Origin: Enoplosus armatus
Taxonomy: Eukaryota; Chordata; Actinopteri; Centrarchiformes; Enoplosidae
DNA: 64,000 bases
NCBI RefSeq assembly: GCF_043641665.1
Contig: NC_092182.1
Location: 11,780,956-11,844,955 of the forward strand
Direction of reading: 5' to 3'
The notes beneath the pieces are model-generated. The model worked only from the letters and a program-made list of their open reading frames with translations. It was not told the DNA's origin and did no database searches. This document shows positions 1-10,417 of this stretch, piece by piece. Position 1 is the stretch's first letter; each line of letters begins with the position of its first letter. Position numbers and translations under genes: made by a program.

Positions 1-168
1 GTTGAAAGAGGCCCTGAAAGCTTGAGTTGGACTGAATCTAGGAGTGTGCAGCAACTGTAAGGTTTTGCAAATGGCCTGCTTAAAAACCTTGTTTGGTAAT
101 AGCTTTTTCCTCACAGCTAATTGGTGATCTGTGGGGACTTTAACTAAAACTGGTGCTCTTCGGTTTAG

Positions 169-252
169 GGGAGAAGCCGTATGCTTGTGCCGTATGTGAC
201 ATGAGGTTTATTCAGCGTTACCACCTGGAGAGACACAGCCTCATTCACACGG
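169..252 (+). CDS. znf740: znf740 cassette exon 1 (one C2H2 finger)
   Basis: An 84-bp exon with acceptor tttag and donor gtatgc. It encodes a finger with linker GEKP, Cys pair CAVC and helix QRYHLERH, ending HTG across the junction. It is the only cassette that keeps the canonical E of the TGEKP linker; the other 13 have V. It and cassettes 2, 7 and 14 carry E at helix position 5, as does the conserved penultimate exon, so this group may be closest to the founder. Confidence 0.85.
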
Positions 253-3200
253 GTATGCGTCCTTTAACCGTACCCATGTTACATTAATCTGGCTACATCT
301 GTAGTCTGTCACTTGAATCGATGGACAGATGCTCAGGGTTCATTTTGTCTGTGGACAGTAATTTCCAACAAAGCCACCCCCCCCCCCCCCAAAATCTGTT
401 CACCCCAAAATATAAAGCACAGTATTTGTCTCATAAATATTGGTCCCCCAACACCAGGAAAAGTTTACAGAAGGCGATGTAATACAGTGCGGTCCAGTAG
501 TCCAGAGTCCACTATTAAAAACTGTTGTTTTAACATTTATGATTTTTTTTTTAACTTTCTGGATGTCCATTATCTACCGTAATCATTGCTTACATTTTCA
601 CAAGCATCATTTGTAAAAATGTTTGCAGGATATGAGATTCCACATTAGACGATCTCAGAGATGTTGGAGGCTCATTCATCCTTTTCTCCAGAGTGTAAAG
701 TGGGGTTGAGCTCTAGTGCCTGTGGAGGGAGAAATTAGCCTCTCTTGTGATACACTCTTACTGCAAATTCAAACTTTGATTTGTCTGTGAATACAATTTT
801 CTTCAACTGTGATACTTTGACATTGTTTGGCCCATACCCGGTTTTGGTTTTGTTGTTAAATTGTTTAACAAGTCAAATAGGAGGTTCTTTGTTCATTTGA
901 GTTTGTGTTGTTCATGCAAATGCTGTTGGGTCCTGCAAAGATGTCAGCTCGATACACTTCACATGGTGTGGTCACTCAAGAGTAACTACACACCCGGGCT
1001 AATAATCCTGTGTGTTCTGCCATCTAGCAGTTGCTGCATGCTGTGTAAACGCCTTGTGCAGTACAACACTTAACAGTGCTCTATTGGGCAGTGCTATATC
1101 ACAGCTGGTTGTGGTCACAAGTACAGCAGACCACATCTGACCACCCAAGCTGTTCGACCATCCGACAAGCACTTCTATCGAAGCATATTGGCCGCTTTTA
1201 TTCTTACAGTCCATGTCTTGGTCTGGATGATTTGACTTCAGAAAATCTTCCAGTGTGCAGTCCCTTTGTGCTGGGAAACTTTCTTACTGCTCGAGAGAAC
1301 CACTTGGCTCCACAATATTGGTTTCCTCAAACAATGTAGACATACCATTTGAAATTCATTGTTAAAGCACTAGTAGTAGTGACACATAGGCGACCATATT
1401 CATTTTGTCAACATATGGTATTCTTTGTTGAAAGACCAAAATCATTCTTACTGTATTACAAAAAATACTTGTGCTACTATTTGAAAGCTCAGATTTTTGT
1501 GTCTTTTCTGTGTGCATTCCTTGATCTTAAAATATGTAGATTTATATCGGTACTAAATAAGATATTCTTGAAACAACTGAGAAAAACTACTTGTATCAAT
1601 TATTTTACATTTCCAAAACTGTAAACAAGACTTTTTGATAGTGGACTTGAAGGTGGACTCAAACTTGTGGACCCCAGTGTATGTATGTGAAAGCCTCCAA
1701 GCACAGGCCGCAAAAAACATGCAAGATTTATTTATTCTTATCATTTGTTTTGTATGTCATTATTACTTTGTCAATGAAAGTAACTGCATGGACATCAAAG
1801 GACTATGTTAATTGTTTATATACATTGAAAATGTAGGACTTTAGGCTAAAAACATTTGCATAGTGTCAATATTTGCGTTTCACCTTTTCACACAAAATTC
1901 TTTGTTTTTCATTGTTTAAGAAGTATGCTGTGGGTAAGTCAACTTCCAACCTAATTGTTTTTCCAAGTCAGTGACTACTGCCCCAGTATTCATCAAAAGC
2001 AATGCATCAATAGTAAACTAATGTTGACCAAATCTGCCCGACTCAGCTAGCATGGTTTATATACACCTGTATATAACTATAATATTTTATTTCGATATCC
2101 CGGTGGCTTGAGTAAGCAGTTGCTCTTTGTGGCAACACTGCATCTGTTCTTTCTGTTTTCAACATAATACATTTTGTGATTTTCTTTCTCCACATTTTCG
2201 CTTATTTGATAGACTGAATAGCTAATAATTTTATGCTCTGTGTGTGTAGGGGTGAAGCCGTACGCTTGTTCCATGTGTGACATGAGGTTTTTCCAGCGTT
2301 ACCACCTGGAGAGACACAGACTCACTCATACGGGTATGCGTCCATTTACCGTACCCAGTCCAGGTTAAGAAACTTTATTTAATCAGGTAGCTTCATTGAG
2401 ATCAATAGGTCTTATTGAAGAGAGGCTTGAGAACAAAAACATGCACAGTCTGAACAACTACACAAACTTGCAGGCCCAAAACAACCCTTTTACCTTTTTT
2501 ATATGTTAAACTGATTTCTGACCTTGTAAAGTGGTCAAGAGAATGTTTAAAAAGTCCTGAAGTATTTCATATTGCTTATCATAAAATGATTGTTCATTAT
2601 CCCTTATTAAGGGGTCCTAGGATCAGTGTTTGGCTGTAGGAGTTCATGCCTTTAAACCATTTTTTCCCAAAACATAGATTTTTTTCCCCAGGCGCACTTG
2701 ATCTCAACTATTTATCATGAGTAAATGTATCGGTAGCATACTGAAATGTAAGAGACATGTCTAGTAATGGCTCATTCATTGTAATGCACTGTATGAATAG
2801 TTGTAAGTAAACACTTGTCATGAACTAAAAGCTCCTGTGGACCCCTCAAAGTGTATTATCCCTCTTGTACCATTGCTGCTCAACAAAATGTACTCTGGCT
2901 TTATTTTTTGCCACTCCCTTTTTTATTCTCTAAGCATATTGTTACTGGTGCTCAATGGATTGCTCATCATGGTTATGATTTTTGAAGGAGTCAACGTGGC
3001 GTCATGGCCGCAGTATAAGAGATGGGGGTGATTGATTACAATGTGTTAAGGATTTTAAAAAATTGTAATTTTGCAGACGCACATTGTTCAGGTGATTAGC
3101 TCACTCAAATGTTCAGAAAATCTGGTTGTGCATGGCTTTACTAGAAAGTTGAAATTTATAAAATTGATTATTGACAATGATAATAATAAAAAGTTAATGC

Positions 3201-6200
3201 TCTCCTGCCTGATCCAGCCATATTGAAGTAGCTTAAGCCATGGTATATTATGGGTAATAGTCCTTTGATGTCCACATCCACTTTACATGCAGATTAATGG
3301 CTGCACAGCTCATGTGTCTCAGCTTTAATTGTCTGGCTTTTTAAATATATTTTTATTATATAATTGCACAGTTGCTTATACAGATGCTTCTGCTGTAAGT
3401 TTATGGCGGAGATCAGATTGGAAGCTTTTGAAAGTGACGGCAGAATATCACTTTGGAGTGCTAAAAAAACAAGCATACTTGTAAAGCTACACACACTCAT
3501 GCCACCATAAATTAAGTTACTGTACACTATAAAGACGTTAAGCCAATTGCAGTAAGTTGCAATAAATATGCTCACCACAATGTTAAAGAAATGTTGTCGA
3601 CACTTATGATAGTGAACGGTGGAGAAGTGTGCTAATGTTTCTGCTTCAGCTGGCCAGTGTGATCACCGTCTTAGACGTTTCTTAGCTATCTTGTTGCTGA
3701 CTTTTATGTCTTGTTTTAAACGTGCTTGGCTCCCCATAACAGAAGATACTTACTAATTAAAAGTAAAACAAATGACCCCTTCGCATGGAGCTTGATTGGA
3801 ATGTGTAATGTCTGCCAGGTCCTAGTGCTTTAATGTCTGAATGATGCTTTCCTTTGATGCTTAAGGAACGTCTTAGCTAATGTGTTGATACTTTGTGTAT
3901 GTAGGGGTGAAGCCGTACGCTTGCTCCATGTGTGACATGAGGTTCTTCCAACGTTACCATCTGGCAAGACACAGTCTCACTCATACTGGTATGCGTCTGC
4001 TCACCCTAGTTCATTAGGTAGTGGTGTTTTAGAAGTGCCTTAACTTTCCAAAACTCATAGTGTAAACAGATGTTAACAGACGTTTAGGGTGTCTAAAATG
4101 ACTACCAGCTACAAATATTCACACATTATGTTCACAAACATAAAGATGTATCCAGACATGTGTTAGAATGGTAAAATATAAAACATACCATTTTTAGCTC
4201 TTGGTGTAAATACATGCATACATAGTGGGGCACCTGAATGTATAAAACTTCAGCTTTTCCCCAGCTGAATGCTCTACTTTGTTCTGTGCAATTAATTTGT
4301 TCATTACTCCTAATTTTTAAGATTGTTTTGTTGTTTACTCAAATGACCCACTCTTGGTCACAATACACAAGACCACGTACTGCAAAACAAGCATTTGTTT
4401 TTCAGGCTGATGGTATAATGTGTACAAGCAAAAGAAGAGCTATTCTAAGGGAAGAGTTGATGTTATGTGTTGAAACTTTTTTTTTTCTGTTTCTAGCTTA
4501 AATTTACATACTTTTCATGTGTGTAGGGGTGAAGCCATACGCTTGCTCCATGTGTGACATGAGATTTTTCCAACGCTACCACTTGGCAAGACACAGCCTC
4601 ACTCACACGGGTATGGGTTCACCCTTCTTTGCTACATTAGAGCCCGAATACCCAGTTTATTGAAGTTTATCTGTCCCTTGTTTATAGAATTACTTTTAGT
4701 CTGTTTTTTTAGAATATTCATAAGCATCAAGCAGTTTTACTGTTGAGGCATGCTGCAGGAGTACCTTTAACCCTTTCAGGCACTATTTTGGACAGCGTTT
4801 CCCAAGTTACAGTACCTCCTTTGCAAGGCATGTTGGCGATAAAGCTGCACTGAATTCAGCAAAAAGACATTTTCATTGAGGTCCCTTTTTCACACATTTC
4901 AACAGATTCAAAAATATTAGCAAAATGCATTTAGTGTTTAGTGTCGTACTGCTTTTGGCATGTCTGGATACATGATATAAGTGAGTGTGTCCTGTTCAGA
5001 TCATTGTGTTGTTTTTACAAAATATTTTGCTCTGTGTGTGCAGGGGTGAAGCCATATGCTTGCTCCATGTGTGACATGAGATTTTTCCAGAGATACCACC
5101 TGGCAAGACACACTCTCACCCATACGGGTATAAGTTTTACTACTTATCCCTCTCACTTGACAATATCAGGGGTTGTAGATATTTGCCCTTGTGCGTAGGC
5201 ATCACCTACCTGTGAGAGTATTTTGACACAAAGCAATTTGTAATTTGTATTACTCAATCCATATTCTGTATGCACTAATAGGTTTTTTCCTTTTCTTTTC
5301 TGGTGTACTCATTGTATTTGCTAACTGCCTTTAGGGTTGACATGACACATTTATTTCTTGTATGTATAGAGAGTAGTTGGCTATGAAAATACTTGAGACC
5401 TTGTAATGACATAACTCTGACTACTGTGTAAAATGACATTTTGTGTACATAGTTCATGAGAACACTTTTCTAAAGTTTGGTACTGTGTGCGTTTAGGGGT
5501 GAAGCCATACGCTTGCTCCATGTGTGACATGAGGTTCTTCCAGCGTTACCATTTGGCAAGACACAGCCTCACTCATACTGGTATGCTTGAATTAATTGTT
5601 CCCCTTTCACTATGAAATCTGTCATATAAACAACTGACACGTGATTTTTTTGGAAGTCCGTCTATATACGATACCATAATTATGCCGTTGGTAAATTTAT
5701 TTCCCCATCTAAAAAATGTTTAATAGAATTTTTAGGCTTTGTTGGAAAACTGTCCACTGAAAAAGTGACTCACCTTGTTTTGTGAGAACATTGTAATGGT
5801 ACTTGCATGTGTATTGTTGAATACTACTGTATTAGATATCCAATGAAAGGCACATTGCACTAAAAAGCATTTTAAATGCAGGCATCAATAGTCTAGAAAA
5901 GAGGCTACTTCAAGATTTTATCAGGCAAATACAAGAATGTTTGGCCTGACTAAATAGTGACATGGTGCATTTTGAACATGGGGTAACTTGAAAAAGAACT
6001 TGAAATTAAAGTGGGTTTTTCATCGCCATGAACAGTTTGTTTGCAGGATGACTGAATATTACTCAAGCTGGTCCAAACTGCAGCGTGTAAGCCCTGTTTC
6101 TCTTTAGTTGATGATGCACCTTAACTCTTGATGTCTGCAGGTTCTTAGACTCTTTTTTGTGTAATGTCTCTAACGGTAACAAAGCATGCAATAATAAAAA

Positions 6201-9200
6201 AAAAAAAAAAAGCATTTCACTATGTCTTTTAAATCTTGGTGTTCATGAACTTCATCAGTGCATTGAAATGCATCTAACTTTCTTGTACTCTGTTTAGGGG
6301 TGAAACCGTATGCTTGTACCATGTGTGACATGAGGTTTATACAACGTTACCAACTGGAGAGACACAGTCTTACTCATACGGGTACGTCCTCATTTTTTTT
6401 CACCTTGATTCGCTCTTTCCCTGACTTTTGTCGTGCATGCGCTTCACATAAGTGTTTACATGGCTGCTTCAAACTCGAGTTTGTATTGCTTTTAAAGTGT
6501 TAATGTTTGATATAGCATCTGCAAGAAGCTTCATAAGCACTTGCATAACAATAGGTCTGCCTATACTTTGTATATGAAATGACATGATGACCATGAAGCA
6601 AAATGCCAACACCACTCTTTAGATTGCAGTGTTAACTTAAAACTGTTCATTATTTAGCTTTTACGTGTCAAATCCAAAAATAATTTACATTATTGACTGG
6701 CCTTATATTTGAATCAGCTCAGCAGTAAAATTCTACTTTGACACAATACAACATGGAGTATACAGTGGAAAACAAAGGAGCTTGACTTAGGGTTTTGCGG
6801 AACACACATGGTTCATGAATCATCACAGAATTTTAAAAATGCACGGGAAAACGGGGTCATGGAAGGCGTTTACTGTGAAGAAGCTGCCAGCGTGTGACTT
6901 CCTATAGCTGATCAATTCTAGATTTGTGCCACTAACGATAAACAGGAACCAGATTGGCTGTAGCTCCCATTATAAAGGATTTTCCAGGTAATAATACAGA
7001 AACTGAATCCTGTTCATTTTGTTACAGAAAAACAAATTGTCCAATTCTTAATTAAGGAGAATGTGTACGTTATGTGGCCTGGTGGGGGGCCTAGACCTGT
7101 ACGGAATACTTAGTGTATATTAAGGCTAAAATTCTTATTTTTATTTCCCCTGTAAAAAATTAAAACCTAAACATTTAGTGCCATTGTGTCATTTCACATT
7201 CAAAGTAATGGTGAGGAAATAACAATAATCCTCTGTTATGAATAGTTAAGTCTCATTGTCTATCATATTTGAAAACAGGTTTTGTGTAAGTGTATTGTAC
7301 AGTTCTTAAGTTTGAAGAGAGCAGAGTTAATGGTTTTGTTTTTGTTTAAAATCCCAAGCTAGGTTCTGAATGACAGTTTTCAGAGGAGTTTCCGTTACTA
7401 TAAATCAATACGTTGTTTGTTTGTTTTTTTAAAGTTAAATCACAAGAGTTGCTCTGCAAACAATGTCCAATCTCAATGTGTTATGCATAGTTGTTTACCA
7501 ACTGCCTAAAATTGTCTAGCCTCTGCGATCAGCGTTACAAAAATTCAAATATTTACGTTAATAAATCTATTCTAGAAGTCTGGCTGCAGTATGTTGAAAT
7601 TATATGAACACAAGCACCTATTGTGTAGGTGTGTATTGTGCTAGTTGGAATTTGCCCACTAGGGACTTTGGTTTCGTCTCAATTAATTGTCATTTGGTAG
7701 TTTTTTAGGTTTGAAGAAAAGTTAATTTAGCTTTCTACATAGGTTATTTTCATTATCCCTCAATTTTTCTAATTTAAACTTTGGCCTTAGACCTAAAGCA
7801 GTTACATTTTAACTTAAATCAGATGTGAAAATGTAATTTCCAATTGGAAAAGTAGATTTTTGAAGAATGCTGGAATTTCCAGTATAAACAAAGCGCTGAT
7901 GAGTGCAACCAAACTTTACTAAGCAATTAGTAAAGTTTAACGTCGATCATTTTTGGCAGTTGATTGTTACATGCTAAAGTTGGTACTTTGTGTGTATAGG
8001 GGTGAAGCCGTACGCTTGCACCATGTGTGACAAGAGGTTTTTTCAGCGCTACCACCTGGCGAGACACAGCCTCACTCATATGGGTATGCGTCTGCCAACT
8101 TTAACCCAGTCACAAGATTAGGATGCTGCAACATCTCTGTGCTTGATGTAGTCTGAAATATATATGTATTTATACACATTATTCAAGTGTAATATCAAAT
8201 ACATGACATCATCATCTCATGTGTTGTGTAAGTGGATTTTAGACCCCCTCCGGGAATTTTGTAATTTGAAACAAGCATCTTATTACATCATATTGTACCC
8301 TTGTAAGTAATTTTAGGGTATGACATTGGTTATTAACCACCGACATCAATTTAGTCCAGATTAGTACTCTTAAATTATAAAATGGGAGTACAGATTTATT
8401 TATTTTCTCTTGGTGGCAGAGACAGAAAATTAATTCTCTTGATGCTCTGCGTTTAGGTGTGAAACCTTATGCTTGCACCATGTGTGACATGAAGTTTTTT
8501 CAGCGTTACCACCTGGCGAGACACAGCCTCACTCATACGGGTATGGGTCCGTGCACCGTGCCCATGACATCCAGTGTTAGAAGTCAGTGTGCACATTTCA
8601 TTTTGTTAGTTCACTTCAGACATGTGCCTGTTACACGTCAATAGTCTGTTGATGTTATCCAGTTATCAGTTCAGCAGGTTAAACGTAAATTATTATGTAG
8701 TTTTTTTATGTTTGTTGGTAACTACAACACTACGAAATGGATATTATGAAGGCATTATGAAGAAAATATTTGGAAAAAAGTCTTTTTTGCATGAATTGGC
8801 AATTGTGTGGTTAATAACCAATAGTGTAGATATGAATTCCTAAATTTTAAATGGAAAATGAGGCAAAGTATTATAATATTGCTACTTTGCATTTAGGTGT
8901 GAAACCTTATGCTTGCACCATGTGTGACAAGAGGTTTTTTCAGCGCTACCACCTGGCGAGACACAGCCTCACTCATATGGGTATGCGTCCGCCCACCTTA
9001 CCCATGTCACTGAGATCAACCTGTACTTACATCATGTTAGATACAGAGTCAGCCATCTTAGGCAGTTATCAGTTACTCTCGATTTCTTGATCAAGCCAAC
9101 CCTACATTATGTGTGTAAATGCAACATTAGAACAAGTCTTAATGTGTAAAGAAATGCAGGACTGCAACATCATCAGCTCATGTGATGTGTTAAGTTGTGG

Positions 9201-10379
9201 ATTTGAGAATTGGTTCACACAGTTTGATGTATTGTTTATTGGATTTGGAGGAAAAACAACCATTAAAAACAAGAATTCATTTCTTAAAAAGGAAATTTCA
9301 AAACTATTGAAAATAGTGGTTAACAACCCATCAATTCTGAATAGGTATTTGAAGTATATTGCTTATTGATGGATTGTGAACACAAAAACAAATACAAAGT
9401 CTGAAAATAATACCTTAATGCTCTGCGTTTAGGTGTGAAACCTTTTGCTTGTACCATGTGTGACATGAGGTTTGTTCAGCGTTACCACCTGGCGAGACAC
9501 AGCCTCACTCATACGGGTATGCGTCAGTGCACCGTGCCCCTCACATTTTGTAGGTCATTATTATGTCGTCTTTATTGTGCTAATATCAGCAGCGTACTTT
9601 CAACACAGATGTCTTATTTTTGAGCCAAATTAATTGCTGTGTGTAAAACATTCTACCAAAGTACCTTTACCCTAAGTAGGGTAAAGTGATTTACTTACAG
9701 TAGTAACAATTGGTTCCCTTTTAGAACATTTAATACACATTTATGAAAATGAACTAAAAAGCCTGTAAAAACCAGCAATACTGGCAGATTTGGCCTCATC
9801 CTGGGCCTTTAAAACTACTCCATTTTTGGTCAGAAAATGATCTTGCTTCATCAGCCCTTCTTTAATAGGCATGAAATGTATGTTGCGGTTATCTTGTCAC
9901 TTTGAAAGACACTGACAAAGCAAAATATTTTGTTATTAGCATGATTTAAATCAATATGCTATTAACATGAGGAATATAAAAGTAAAGGCATTGATTGCAG
10001 TGCTCCCTTATTTAGAATAATAATGGCTAATCAAAACGCTCAGTTGTATAGTCGTCTTTGCTGGTAACTCTAAAGGTTACATGAAGGAAACATTTGACAT
10101 ATCTTTTTGGTTTTTGCATGAATTGGCAAATGTGTGGTTAATAACCAAAAGCTTAGGTATTTATATGTTAATGAAAAATGAGGTAATTTAATATTGCTAC
10201 TTTGCATTTAGGTGTGAAACCTTATGCTTGCACCATGTGTGACAAGAGGTTTTTTCAGCGCTACCACCTGGCGAGACACAGCCTCACTCATATGGGTATG
10301 CGTCCGCCCACCTTACCCATGTCACTGAGATCAACCTGTACTTAACATTATATTAGACACAGGGTCAGCCGTCTGAGAC

Positions 10380-10417
<38 letters not shown>

